This document shows positions 16,579-25,172 of a stretch of DNA of 38,450 bases, piece after piece (the first letter of the stretch is position 1; each line of letters opens with the position of its first letter). The DNA is taken from positions 1-38,450 of the forward strand of contig JAIXZD010000096.1 of the NCBI GenBank assembly GCA_027489895.1, given 5' to 3'. The DNA comes from Planctomycetaceae bacterium (GTDB lineage: Bacteria > Planctomycetota > Planctomycetia > Planctomycetales > Planctomycetaceae). The notes beneath the pieces were generated by a model. It searched no databases. It was not told the DNA's origin and worked only from the letters and a program-made list of their open reading frames with translations. The translations under genes and the position numbers were made by a program.

Positions 16579-17481
16579 ATGGATGTGATCTACCGCTACG
16601 ACCCGTATGCCCCACTGGCTCCGCGGAGTTTCCCCACGCCAGAAGCGGCGCGGAAGGAACTGCTCTCGGGGAATGACCGCTTTGCGGGGATCGTTCGCAA
16701 GATGCAGGAGCGAACGCTGGGGCAAGGGACCCACGCCCCGATCATTATCCCGGTCTGTCCGATGTCGATGGGACTGCCGCTCTACGAAGGGGCGATGCCG
16801 AACCAGGCTCCGTTCGCGGTGGTGCTCGGCTGCTCGGACGCCCGCGTGCCGACAGAGGCCGTGTTCGATCAATCGTTCAACGACCTGTTCGTCCTGCGGA
16901 TCGCGGGGAACGTCCTGGGGTCGGAGTGCCTGGGGTCGCTGCACTTTGCGGTCCGGAATCTTGGTTCGCAATTGCAGATCGTCGTGGTGCTGGGCCACTC
17001 GAAATGCGGTGCGGTGACCGCCGCCGTCGATGCCTACCTGTCTCCCGACGACTTCTCGGACATTGCCTTCACCTTCTCGCTGCGGTCGCTGGTCGATCAG
17101 ATTCAGATTGCCGTGCGTGGCGCGGCCCGGGCGATTGAAAAGCGGGCCGGGGCCGACTTCACCAGCAACCCCGAATATCGCTCGGTGCTGGTGACCGTCG
17201 CGGTGTTCGTGAATGCGGCGATCTCGGCCCTCGAACTGCGACGGGAACTCGATCGCATCGGCGGCAAGACGCCGGAAGTGATGTTTGGCGTGTACGATTT
17301 CTCGACGCTGTCGGTGCAAAGTCACCCGGTCGCCGCGGGCGACAAGCGTCCGGCCCGTCTCCAGGCGGGACCGAGAAATGCCGAGGAACTCTCCGCATAC
17401 ACGGCCGCCGTGGTCGATCAGCTCTTTTCCCTCAATCCAGATGCCATGCTCGATCTGTGCCGGATGACGGTCAAGGTTTAG
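16579..17481 (+). CDS. Beta-class carbonic anhydrase
   Basis: 300 residues, longer than the common 200-230. The zinc ligands are Cys85, His140 and Cys143 (CSDARV and GHSKCGAV), and the Asp87-Arg88 dyad is intact, so it should interconvert CO2 and bicarbonate. Extra length lies in an N-terminal arm (residues 1-75) and a stretch between the zinc motif and the C-terminal strand (VMFGVYDFSTLSV). No signal peptide is visible, so it is likely cytoplasmic. The ATG at 16579 follows a weak GGAA. It comes right after the bestrophin gene (69-base gap) and is followed by a PH-like protein (75-base gap), which suggests one transcript. Confidence 0.93.
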   Translation: MDVIYRYDPYAPLAPRSFPTPEAARKELLSGNDRFAGIVRKMQERTLGQGTHAPIIIPVCPMSMGLPLYEGAMPNQAPFAVVLGCSDARVPTEAVFDQSFNDLFVLRIAGNVLGSECLGSLHFAVRNLGSQLQIVVVLGHSKCGAVTAAVDAYLSPDDFSDIAFTFSLRSLVDQIQIAVRGAARAIEKRAGADFTSNPEYRSVLVTVAVFVNAAISALELRRELDRIGGKTPEVMFGVYDFSTLSVQSHPVAAGDKRPARLQAGPRNAEELSAYTAAVVDQLFSLNPDAMLDLCRMTVKV

Positions 17482-17556
17482 CCGGCTCTTTTGACGGCCT
17501 GTCACTCTGGGGATTTCTCCGAGCGGACAGATCTGTTTCCTGCGAGTTGCCAATCC

Positions 17557-18081
17557 GTGTCTGCTGCTCCCGCCCCCAGCCCCACGCTCCTGTGCGTGGT
17601 GTATCCGTCGATTGCCCGTTGGCCTGTCGGGCGCTGGCTGGGGCGGCTGTACGAATCGATCCCGCTGCGGGTCGCGGGGACGAAGCTCTCCTATCTGCTC
17701 TACTGCCTGCCGACCGCGCCGCTGGTGGCGAGTCTGTATGGGTTGCAGAAAGTGATTGGCGAGAAGTACGTGTTGACGACGTCAGCCGTTGAGCGACGGC
17801 GGTCCATCGGAAATGCATTGGTCGAGGCAGTGCCTCTGGACGACGTTGGAACCGTGGAAGTGATCCGGTCGGAGTGGGAGTCGCTGTATCGTACGGGGAC
17901 CGTTCTGGTTCGATCGGCGGAAGGGACTTTACGACTCACCTGCGCAGGGGTGCCCGATCCGGATGCGTTCGCCGGCACGATTCGGGATGCGGTGGTGGCC
18001 CGGCGGACCGTAACCGCGAGTTTGGCGCACCTCGCTCGGCGGCAAGCCGGCGAAACGCTGTTGGCGACCCCGGCGAGTTAG
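17557..18081 (+). CDS. PH-like (bPH2) domain membrane protein, unknown function
   Basis: 174 residues from a GTG start; an alternative TTG at 17491 would add 22 residues, and neither has a good ribosome site. One hydrophobic helix (about 48-68, LSYLLYCLPTAPLVASLYGL) is followed by a beta-rich domain, YVLTTSAVERRRSIG, then VEVIRSEWESLY and LRLTCAGVPDPDAFAGTIRDAV, which reads like the bacterial PH-like YdbS/bPH2 fold. Such domains bind lipid or protein partners; the exact role is unknown. It lies 75 bases after the carbonic anhydrase on the same strand and may be part of that operon. Confidence 0.75.
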   Translation: MSAAPAPSPTLLCVVYPSIARWPVGRWLGRLYESIPLRVAGTKLSYLLYCLPTAPLVASLYGLQKVIGEKYVLTTSAVERRRSIGNALVEAVPLDDVGTVEVIRSEWESLYRTGTVLVRSAEGTLRLTCAGVPDPDAFAGTIRDAVVARRTVTASLAHLARRQAGETLLATPAS

Positions 18082-18199
18082 TGCGATTTTTCCGCGTGGA
18101 CACGCTCTGCCTGCTCGCACGCGAGCGGGCTCTGTCGCGGAACTCTCACGTGTTGCGCTACAAACTGTTCCCTTGGGATTCGGTCGGTCGGGGCGCGGG

Positions 18200-18844
18200 T
18201 TACCAGGCGGCGGACGGCGGATCGGTCAGGTGAAAGGCCGAGTTGACGGTAATGACGTGCGGCTTATCGCCGACGATCTCGATGAGGTTGACGCAGCCGT
18301 TGCGCTGTCTGAGGAGTGCCCCTTGTCGTAGCTCGAGGCCGAGCAAGCTGGCTAGCAAGACGCGGTTCACCACGTTGTGAGTGACGAGGACAAACGCTTC
18401 GCCGGCATGCCGCGCGACGAGCTCGTTCCAGACGGGCAGGACACGCTCCAGCACATGCTGGTACGACTCGCCCCCGAGCATGGGATGGACGGCCGGGTCG
18501 GTCAAAAAGGCCTGGCAGGCCTCGGGATGTCGGGCTCGAATCGTGTCCCAGTCGAGCCCTTCCCAGACGCCCACATTGCACTCCTGCAGCCCAGGCAGCG
18601 CGGTGGGCACCAGTTCGGCCTCGGCGGCAATCGCCTCGACCGTTTGCCGGGCCCGCAGCATCTGGCTGGAGTAGGCGGCCCGCAGTCCCCGCGAGGCGAA
18701 AAACCGTCCCAGGTCCTGGGCCTGGCGGAGGCCATTCTCGTTGAGCGGGAGATCGATCGCATCGCCCTGCAGGACGAACGGCTGGCGTTCGTTCGCAGAC
18801 GTGGCTCCGTGACGGACGAGATAAGCGGTGGTGAGTGCGGGCAT
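18200..18844 (-). CDS. Histidine phosphatase (phosphoglycerate-mutase-like)
   Basis: 214 residues. Catalytic His12 lies in VRHGAT at the N-terminus, the second histidine is in LVTHNVVNRVLL, and the acidic proton donor region ECNVGVWEGLDW is present. This family includes phosphatases of sugar phosphates, cobalamin-pathway CobC and phosphoglycerate mutases; the sequence is too short of specific markers to choose, and the neighbours do not help. It is a soluble cytoplasmic enzyme. The ATG at 18844 is the first in frame. It converges on the PH-like gene. Confidence 0.9.
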   Translation of the reverse strand: MPALTTAYLVRHGATSANERQPFVLQGDAIDLPLNENGLRQAQDLGRFFASRGLRAAYSSQMLRARQTVEAIAAEAELVPTALPGLQECNVGVWEGLDWDTIRARHPEACQAFLTDPAVHPMLGGESYQHVLERVLPVWNELVARHAGEAFVLVTHNVVNRVLLASLLGLELRQGALLRQRNGCVNLIEIVGDKPHVITVNSAFHLTDPPSAAW

Positions 18845-19245
18845 GGAGGGGAAGTGCGGTGGCGGGGGAATTACAAAGGGCTTTGGTACAGCTTAGCGGA
18901 AGAGGAGCGACGATGTGTCCGGCGGGGGTGATCGGGAGGAATGGGGCCGCTACCGCGGGGGAAGCCTCACGGCTTCCGCGATATGGAGCGTCTCCGGGTT
19001 TTTACCAAGTCAACACGCGGGGCCTTGTAAGAGGCGTTACTTCCGGAGAAATCGTTCGAAACGGCACTGGGTGGGTGTGGGTCGTACGGGGCCGAGGGAA
19101 GAAAAGGCCCTCAGACCACAGGAACTTCCGGTGGCAATTGTCCATCGCCGCCTGAACCGCGAACTACCGTTTCTGGAATAGCAGAGTTGTCGGACAGCAT
19201 TTCTTACTCGGGTCGTTCTCCCGTTTCTCGACCGTTCGGACCATC
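18845..19245. other. Divergent gap before the hybrid kinase
   Basis: No gene supported. The GGAAGCC hairpin at 18960-18977 is the only structure seen. The region must hold the divergent promoters of the phosphatase (minus) and the kinase (plus), but none is convincing by eye. Confidence 0.5.
18960..18977. repeat. GGAAGCC hairpin element, copy 2
   Basis: Identical 18-base hairpin to 14547-14564: stem GGAAGCC/GGCTTCC, loop TCAC. Confidence 0.65.
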
Positions 19246-19287
19246 ATGACTGCCCAGACTGGAACGATGACTGCCCAGACTGGAACG
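19246..19287 (+). repeat. 21-bp tandem duplication at the kinase start
   Basis: The block ATGACTGCCCAGACTGGAAC plus G occurs twice in a row, giving two in-frame start codons and the peptide MTAQTGT twice. It is a simple perfect tandem duplication. Confidence 0.9.
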
Positions 19288-21825
19288 GGGACGCGGAATT
19301 CGCCGGCCGAGGCTCTCAAGAGTCGGCTGCTTTGCGCGGGGAGGTTGCTTTCCACTCTCCTGGGGCGTCCGCTTCTGGTCATGATTCCCATCGCCGCGCT
19401 GTTTGCGGTTGCCGGCCTGTTCCTGATCACCCGCCTGGCCGAGCAACAGGTCGCCGCGCAGTTGCGATCGGGGCTGGATTCCACCTCGTTCACGCTGACC
19501 AATTGGGCGGCAGATCGACAGAGCGACGCGATTGTACAGTCCCGGCAACACGCGGTTCGAACTCACATCGACCAGTTGCGCCTGGAACAGGAAGCCGATG
19601 TCGTCACCCCCGGCGCAAGCGCTGCCTGCGAAGCCCTCAGACGTGAGATGGAAGTCTTCTGCCGGGCCTACGGCTACAACAGCTTCTTCGTGACCGACCT
19701 ACGCGGCGCGGTGCTTGCCGCTCCCGGAACGGACAGTCTGTCGGGCCATGTTCCTGGACCAGGCTCCGCGGCCTGGGAAAAGTTGCAGGCGGGCCAGGCG
19801 GCACTGCTGGCCCCCGTGGCCTGCCCGATTCCCCTCGCTGGTCTCGAGGGGCAATCCCTTCAGGGCCAGCCGATTCTGTTGATCGCCGCACCGATCATGG
19901 ACGAACGCGGCGAAGAACCGGTGGCGATTCTGTATCTCACCCAGTCTCCAGATCAGGGATTTTCCAGGATTCTGGAGGTCGGGCGACTGGGTGAAACCGG
20001 AGAAACCTATGCGTTCAATCGCGCCGGTTTCATGATCTCCAACAGTCGCTTCGTGGCGGATCTCAGCCGCCTGGGGCTGTTGCCCGTCGGGAAAGGCACC
20101 AGCACAACGCTGCGCGTGCGGGTGAGGGATCCCGAAGTAGATCTGACCCGAAATCCCCTGGCTGCCATTCGCGCGGGTGTCGACCGTCCGCTCACCCGCA
20201 TGTGCGCCAGCGCGATTTACGGCAACTCGGGCCTGGACAGTTGGGGCTACAACGACTATCGCGGCGTCCCTGTGGTAGGAGCCTGGCGCTGGTTCCCCGA
20301 GTTCGGCTTCGGCATCGCCTTCGAAATCGATGTCGCCGAAGCATATGCCTCGACCCGCGCCAACTATCTCGTGTTTGGACTGCTGGTGGTGCCCATTCTG
20401 ATCGGCACTGGAATCAGCGAATGGAATGCCGGTCGCAGCCGGCAGTCCGAGCGTCAGCAGGCGCTGTTGCTTGGACAACTGGAAAAGCAGGCCCGTCAGC
20501 TCGAAGCGAGAAATGACCAGCTCCGCGATGCGTACCGCACCGCGAACGCGGCCAATGAAGCGAAGAGCCTGTTTCTGGCCAACATGAGTCACGAGATTCG
20601 AACGCCGCTCAACTCGGTCCTGGGTTTCGTGGACATCCTGCGAGTCGAAGGCGAGACCCTCGACCGGGCCAGCCAGCTCGAGCTGCTCGACATCGTCCAT
20701 CGCAGCGGAACCCACCTGCTGGGGCTGATCAACGACATTCTCGATCTGTCCAAGATCGAAGCCGGAAAGCTGCAGACCGATCGTCAGCCGACGAACGTCT
20801 CGGAACTGCTGGAAGAGATTGTCTCGACGATGGGCGCCCGGGCGCAGGAAAAGGGCCTGGCACTCAGCCTCGTCTACGACACGGACCTGCCTGCCCAGAT
20901 CTCGACCGATGCGCAGCGTCTGAAACAGGTGCTCATCAATCTGGTTGGTAATGCGGTCAAGTTTACCTCGAAAGGGAGCGTCGCGATCCATGTGGCCGCC
21001 CCATCGCCCGCCGGACAGGGGCTGATTGAGTTTCGAATCGCGGATACCGGTTGCGGCCTTACTCCCGAGGGAATCGCCAAGCTGTTCCAGCCGTTCTCGC
21101 AGGCCGATGGCAGCGTCACCCGACAGTTTGGTGGGACGGGCCTGGGGCTGGCCATCAGCAAGCAATTGTGCGAAGCCCTGGGAGGAACGGTCACCGTCCA
21201 GAGCCAGGCCAACGTGGGCAGTTGCTTCACGGCGACTGTCGCGATGGGAGACCTCACCAGTATTCCCTGGGGTGCTCCGCGCCGCGAGCGGGTCCGCAGT
21301 GGAACAACGGAGGGACCGATCGAGTCGCCGCTGTTGGTCGGTCGCCGCATTCTGATCGTTGATGACGGTGACACGAACCGCCAGTTGCTCAGTCTGTTTC
21401 TCAAGCGGGCCGGCTGCGAAGTGTTCGAGGCCGTCGACGGCCTCGACGCCCTGCGGGAAGCGAGACTCCTCCGTCCCGATGCGATTATGATGGATATGCA
21501 GATGCCCCGCCTCGACGGTTATGCGACGACTCGGCGCTTAAGGGCGGCGGGATATCGCGGGGCGGTGGTCGCCTGCTCGGCGGATGCGATGCGCGAAAAC
21601 ATTGCCCGGATGAAATCGTGTGGATGCGATACGTTTGTTCCCAAACCGATCGAATATGCCGTCCTTATCGAACAGTTGGAGGACGCGCTCATCCAGCACG
21701 GTTTCTCCGGTTCGAACGATCGCAGCGGACCAACGACCGGCGCGGCTGCCCCATCAGATTCGATCGCCGTGATCGACACAGCCGGAGTGAGCGAACCCGC
21801 ACTTGCTGTTCAGGGCGTTCCATAG
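19246..21825 (+). CDS. Hybrid sensor histidine kinase with receiver domain
   Basis: 859 residues. A membrane helix near 42-64 and another near 373-391 enclose an extracytoplasmic sensor of about 300 residues with Cache-like features (GETYAFNRAGFMISNSRF, then WGYNDYRGVPVVGAWRWFPEFGFGIAFEID). Inside the cell: a coiled linker, HisKA with His449 in NMSHEIRTPLN, an ATPase domain with LINLVGNAVKF, DTGCGLTPEG and GGTGLGLAISK, then a receiver domain with VDDGDTNRQ, phosphoacceptor aspartate in MMDMQMPRLDG and lysine in FVPKPIEY. The kinase is therefore complete as a hybrid. A response-output partner is not in the window. The first 14 residues are a duplicated MTAQTGT; the second ATG (19267) could also be the start. 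The stimulus is unknown. Confidence 0.92.
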   Translation: MTAQTGTMTAQTGTGTRNSPAEALKSRLLCAGRLLSTLLGRPLLVMIPIAALFAVAGLFLITRLAEQQVAAQLRSGLDSTSFTLTNWAADRQSDAIVQSRQHAVRTHIDQLRLEQEADVVTPGASAACEALRREMEVFCRAYGYNSFFVTDLRGAVLAAPGTDSLSGHVPGPGSAAWEKLQAGQAALLAPVACPIPLAGLEGQSLQGQPILLIAAPIMDERGEEPVAILYLTQSPDQGFSRILEVGRLGETGETYAFNRAGFMISNSRFVADLSRLGLLPVGKGTSTTLRVRVRDPEVDLTRNPLAAIRAGVDRPLTRMCASAIYGNSGLDSWGYNDYRGVPVVGAWRWFPEFGFGIAFEIDVAEAYASTRANYLVFGLLVVPILIGTGISEWNAGRSRQSERQQALLLGQLEKQARQLEARNDQLRDAYRTANAANEAKSLFLANMSHEIRTPLNSVLGFVDILRVEGETLDRASQLELLDIVHRSGTHLLGLINDILDLSKIEAGKLQTDRQPTNVSELLEEIVSTMGARAQEKGLALSLVYDTDLPAQISTDAQRLKQVLINLVGNAVKFTSKGSVAIHVAAPSPAGQGLIEFRIADTGCGLTPEGIAKLFQPFSQADGSVTRQFGGTGLGLAISKQLCEALGGTVTVQSQANVGSCFTATVAMGDLTSIPWGAPRRERVRSGTTEGPIESPLLVGRRILIVDDGDTNRQLLSLFLKRAGCEVFEAVDGLDALREARLLRPDAIMMDMQMPRLDGYATTRRLRAAGYRGAVVACSADAMRENIARMKSCGCDTFVPKPIEYAVLIEQLEDALIQHGFSGSNDRSGPTTGAAAPSDSIAVIDTAGVSEPALAVQGVP

Positions 21826-21894
21826 ACACGTGAGACTCGCATCCGCCCTGTCGCTGCGGTAACCTCCAGTTCCACCCAGTCTGGAGGATGATCG

Positions 21895-22443
21895 ATGCGA
21901 CGGGATCAACGAGCGTCAGGGGCGAACCCCTCGTTGCCAACACCCACCGAGCGAGCTGCCGATGCCTCCGCACCGGCCGGTTCTCCGGGCAGCGCTTCAC
22001 AAGGAACGGCCTCCGCCCAATTTTGGCCGGAGACCGATTGGGCGGACCGGCTGTTGCGCGGGGATCATGCGGGGGTGATTCGCGAGTATGTCGCAATCTA
22101 CCAGCCGGTGACGTTCCCCGAGATCGTCGATCTGCTCCGTCCGTATCTGCCCGTCGAAGGCGAGTGCGGGCTTCAGGTCGGCGACGACGAACAGTGCGTT
22201 CTCTACGGCGACCTCTCGGCCGAACTGGCAGGGATTCTCCATGCGATGCTGGCCGACCGCCAGGTGATCGCCCGCCCGGCCATTACCCTCTACTACGACG
22301 CGGCCCACCCGCTGCGGCGGCTGCCCGTTCTGATCGACGTGCCCGACCGCCCGCTCACCCAGCCGCACTGGCTCCCCTGCACGCTCCACACGCAGGTGCC
22401 GGTCACCGTGAAGCCAGTCCACCGCCCCGCCGAAGTGAACTGA
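21895..22443 (+). CDS. Small protein of unknown function
   Basis: 182 residues. An unusually good ribosome site (CTGGAGG, seven bases before ATG at 21895) supports this start. The first 45 residues are low-complexity (Ala, Ser, Pro, Gly), then a compact domain follows with FWPETDWADRLLRGDHAG, a segment that could be helical (FPEIVDLLRPYLP), and a beta-rich end. No signal peptide or membrane helix is clear. I do not recognise the family; it looks like one of the many planctomycete-only hypotheticals. It follows the hybrid kinase in the same direction with a 69-base gap, so it might be co-transcribed. Confidence 0.75.
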   Translation: MRRDQRASGANPSLPTPTERAADASAPAGSPGSASQGTASAQFWPETDWADRLLRGDHAGVIREYVAIYQPVTFPEIVDLLRPYLPVEGECGLQVGDDEQCVLYGDLSAELAGILHAMLADRQVIARPAITLYYDAAHPLRRLPVLIDVPDRPLTQPHWLPCTLHTQVPVTVKPVHRPAEVN

Positions 22444-22479
22444 GTTCGACAACAGGCACGCAGGGGCTGTGAAAAAAGC

Positions 22480-22549
22480 GGGATAGGCTTCCAGCCTGTC
22501 ATTCCAGCGCCGCAAAGGCCGGCAACTCGACAGACGGGAAGCCAATCCC
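22480..22549. repeat. GGCTTCCAGCCTGTC palindromic element, copy 1
   Basis: Left arm 22480-22500 (GGGATAGGCTTCCAGCCTGT plus C) is nearly inverted at 22529-22549. A second copy with the same left arm, both preceded by a GAAAAAA stretch, is at 25510-25583. Looks like a small non-autonomous palindromic repeat. Confidence 0.65.
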
Positions 22550-22692
22550 GCACCTAATCGCAATGACGGAGGCAGGCCCCCGCCTGCAGGTCGCCCTCGC
22601 AGATCGACGTCAGCCAGGTTTCACTTCGGCTGGCAGATGTCCGCCCGATCGTCTGGCAGAGATTGGCTGATGCAGTCCAGGCGCGAGTCTTG

Positions 22693-22710
22693 GGAACTCT
22701 CACGAGTTCC
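22693..22710. repeat. GGAACTC hairpin, compensatory variant of the GGAAGCC element
   Basis: Same loop TCAC and following GCTAC as at 14547-14564, but the stem is GGAACTC/GAGTTCC instead of GGAAGCC/GGCTTCC: both sides changed so that pairing is kept. It is directly downstream of the frr stop codon on the minus strand. Confidence 0.65.
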
Positions 22711-22740
22711 GCTACCCCTGTTTCTGGAGGTGACAGAGCC

Positions 22741-23301
22741 CTAGTCCCCCATCACCTCTTTGTCTTTCGCAGCGGCGAGCGTGTTGACCTTGCCTTCGTA
22801 GGTCTTGGTCAGCTCCTGCACTTCATCCTTAAGGGCCTTGAGGTCGTCCTCGGTGATCACGCTGTCTTTTTCCAGCGTCTCGGCGTGCTTGTTCCCATCG
22901 CGGCGGATGTTCCGGATCGCGACGCGGGCCTCTTCCGCCAGCTCCTTCACGCGGCCCACCATCTGCTTGCGACGTTCCGTCGACAGCGGCGGAACATTCA
23001 GCCGAATCACCCGGCCGTCGGAATTGGGGGCCAGCCCCACATCGCTATTCTGAATCGCCTTGCCGATCGCCCCCAGCGCCCCGGCGTCGAACGGACGAAT
23101 GACGATCTGCGTGCCGTCCTGGACGGTAATACTGCCCAACTGCTTGATCGGCGTCTGCGAGCCGTAGTAGTCGACCTTGATCGTATCGACGAGGCCGCTC
23201 GTCGCCCGGCCGGTGCGGATTCCCTGCAACTGGTGCTGGAAGTTCCCGACCGCTTTTTCCATTCGCTCTTCCGTGTCCATCAGCACATCGTCGCGCGTCA
23301 T
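22741..23301 (-). CDS. frr: Ribosome recycling factor
   Basis: 186 residues, the canonical length. It splits ribosomes after termination together with EF-G. Typical residues are RTGRATSGLVD near residue 29 (GRA region), VDYYGSQTPIKQLGSI, and the C-terminal coiled part ending VNTLAAAKDKEVMGD. The two-domain L-shape (long helical bundle with a small beta domain) is evident from the heptad-rich ends. ATG at 23301 has GGAGAGAGGGG upstream. It is the last gene of the rpsB-tsf-pyrH-frr cluster, which is conserved across bacteria. Confidence 0.96.
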   Translation of the reverse strand: MTRDDVLMDTEERMEKAVGNFQHQLQGIRTGRATSGLVDTIKVDYYGSQTPIKQLGSITVQDGTQIVIRPFDAGALGAIGKAIQNSDVGLAPNSDGRVIRLNVPPLSTERRKQMVGRVKELAEEARVAIRNIRRDGNKHAETLEKDSVITEDDLKALKDEVQELTKTYEGKVNTLAAAKDKEVMGD

Positions 23302-23380
23302 GAGCCGCCCCTCTCTCCATCTCGAAGTTCAAACGCCTGTCGGGTTCGTTTCGCCCAGACCCTGCTCGACAAACCGGGCA

Positions 23381-24151
23381 CTACGCTCCCGGCAGCCGGG
23401 TTTGCGCCACGATCCGCGTGCCAATCCGCTCGCCAGCCACTGCCCGTTCGATATTACCCGGTCGCGTGTAGTCGAACACCACCACAGGCAGATTCTGCTC
23501 GCGGCAGTGCTGGATCGCCATCGCGTCCATCACCTGCAGATTCTTCGCCAGCATCTCGTCGTAACTGATCTCCGAATAGCGGGCCGCGTGCGGGTTCTTG
23601 ACCGGGTCTTCCGCATAGACGCCATCGACCTTCGTCGCCTTCAGCAGGACATCGGCATCGAGTTCGCGCCCGCGGAGCGCCGCCGCGGTGTCTGTGGTGA
23701 CGAACGGACTCCCCGTCCCCCCCGCCAGAATCACCACACGGCCTTTCTCCAGATGCCGCATGCACCGCCTGCGGATGTACGGCTCGCAGACATTGTCGAC
23801 CCGCAGTGCACTCTGAACCCGCGCCGCCACACCCAGGCTTTCCAGCACCTCCTGCAGGGCGAGGGCATTGATCACCGTCGCCAGCATCCCCATGTAGTGC
23901 GACGTGGCCGGCCGGACGATCTCTTTGTAGCCCGAGAGATCCCGCCCGCGCAGGATGTTGCCCCCGCCAACCACGATCGCCAACTGGGCCTGCGTCGCCA
24001 CCCGTTTGATCTGTTCGCCAATCAGCGAAATCTGCGGAATACTCAGACCGGTTTCCCCGGTCCGGCAGCAGGCCTGGCCGCTGATTTTCAACAGCACACG
24101 CAGCCGCTTCCCGCTCGTCGGTGCCGCCAGTTCATTCCCAGATGTCGACAT
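23381..24151 (-). CDS. pyrH: UMP kinase
   Basis: 256 residues. It phosphorylates UMP to UDP, and belongs to the amino-acid-kinase fold. The family motifs are visible: an early KISGQ (KLSGE in many relatives), [11 protein letters not shown] near residue 67, and the C-terminal [20 protein letters not shown] region followed by [15 protein letters not shown]. An ATG at 24151 with GGGGAG seven bases upstream sets the start. It lies between tsf (181-base gap) and frr (79-base gap) on the same strand. Confidence 0.96.
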   Translation of the reverse strand: MSTSGNELAAPTSGKRLRVLLKISGQACCRTGETGLSIPQISLIGEQIKRVATQAQLAIVVGGGNILRGRDLSGYKEIVRPATSHYMGMLATVINALALQEVLESLGVAARVQSALRVDNVCEPYIRRRCMRHLEKGRVVILAGGTGSPFVTTDTAAALRGRELDADVLLKATKVDGVYAEDPVKNPHAARYSEISYDEMLAKNLQVMDAMAIQHCREQNLPVVVFDYTRPGNIERAVAGERIGTRIVAQTRLPGA

Positions 24152-24332
24152 CCGTCGTCTCCCCGGCCAGTCCGCATCGGAACATCAGACCGTCCTAAAA
24201 TCAGCACTGCCCCAAAAACAGCGCTGCCCCAAAATCAACAGAGGACGGCCCCTTCGCCAATGCAGGGGCCGCCCTCCAGGCGTCAGTTCATTCATTCCAC
24301 GATCACCGCGGTCCTGCGACGTCGGCCCCCGT

Positions 24333-25172
24333 TTACGACTGACCGAGGTACCAGCGGGTGTAACCCACGGCCGTCACGCCCGCATCGGCGAGCGCCTTTT
24401 CGACCGTCTTTGAATCCTCTTTCACGTACGGCTGATCGACCAGCACGCCTTCGTTGGCGAAGTAGGTCCGCATCTTGCCGGTGACCATCTTCTCGAGCAC
24501 ATTCTCCGGCTTGCCGCTGGCCTTCGCCGCCGCCATCTGCCGGGCATGTTCTTCCTTGACCGCAACCGGGTCGAGTTCCGACGACAGGCAAACCTTGGGC
24601 TTCAGGGCCGCAATCTGCATCGCGACGCCCTTCAGCACCTCTTCGTCCTTGACCGTTCCCTTGGCCTGGAACAGCACGCCCAGCTTGCCGTCGTGGTGCG
24701 TGTAGGCACCAATCGGCCCGGGCAGACGGATCACGCGGGCCAGCACCATCTTTTCACGGATCTTGTTGAACACCTCATCGAGCATCTCGCCCAGCTTCTT
24801 GCCGGGAAAATCGGGAGCCGTCTGGGCCAGCAGTTCTTCCGGCGTCGAGGCGCCCGGACCGACGAGCAACTGCTTGCACATCTGGTCGGCCACCCGCAGG
24901 AAGTCTTCGTTCTTGGCGACCGGTGCCGTTTCGCACTGCAGTTCGATCATCACACCCAGCGAGCCATCGGCCGACTTCATCGTATGGACCCGACCTTCCG
25001 AGGTCGCTCGGTCCTTGAACTTCAGCGCCAGGCCTTTCACGCGGTCGCGGAGCAGGGCAATCGCCTTGTCCTGATCGCCATCGGCCTCCGTCAGCGCCTT
25101 CTTGCATTCCATCATCGGGAGGTCGGTGATCTCGCGCAGCGCCTTGACCGCTTCCGCCGTGATTGCCGCCAT
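24333..25172 (-). CDS. tsf: Elongation factor Ts
   Basis: 279 residues. It regenerates EF-Tu-GTP. The N-terminal UBA-like part includes ITDLPMMECKKALTEADGD (TDLPMM where many bacteria have TGAGMM), then KAIALLRDRVKGLA; a core with SLGVMIELQCETAPVAKN and LAYTHHDGKLGVLF-like segment (IGAYTHHDGKLGVL); C-terminal tail VGYTRWYLGQS. ATG at 25172 is preceded by AAGGAC, and the frame's upstream extension (to 25340) is not EF-Ts-like. It follows rpsB with a 492-base gap, unusually long for this pair. Confidence 0.96.
   Translation of the reverse strand: MAAITAEAVKALREITDLPMMECKKALTEADGDQDKAIALLRDRVKGLALKFKDRATSEGRVHTMKSADGSLGVMIELQCETAPVAKNEDFLRVADQMCKQLLVGPGASTPEELLAQTAPDFPGKKLGEMLDEVFNKIREKMVLARVIRLPGPIGAYTHHDGKLGVLFQAKGTVKDEEVLKGVAMQIAALKPKVCLSSELDPVAVKEEHARQMAAAKASGKPENVLEKMVTGKMRTYFANEGVLVDQPYVKEDSKTVEKALADAGVTAVGYTRWYLGQS

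Larger units (their letters stand above)
22444..22740. other. Gap between unknown gene and frr, rich in hairpin repeats
   Basis: Contains the palindromic element 22480-22549 and the GGAACTC hairpin 22693-22710. No gene is supported. Confidence 0.6.

Noticed and set aside
16240-17553. Minus-strand open frame of 437 codons
   Set aside because: Antisense to the carbonic anhydrase, whose catalytic residues are clear.
19699-21165. Minus-strand open frame of 488 codons
   Set aside because: Antisense to the hybrid kinase, whose domains and motifs are intact.
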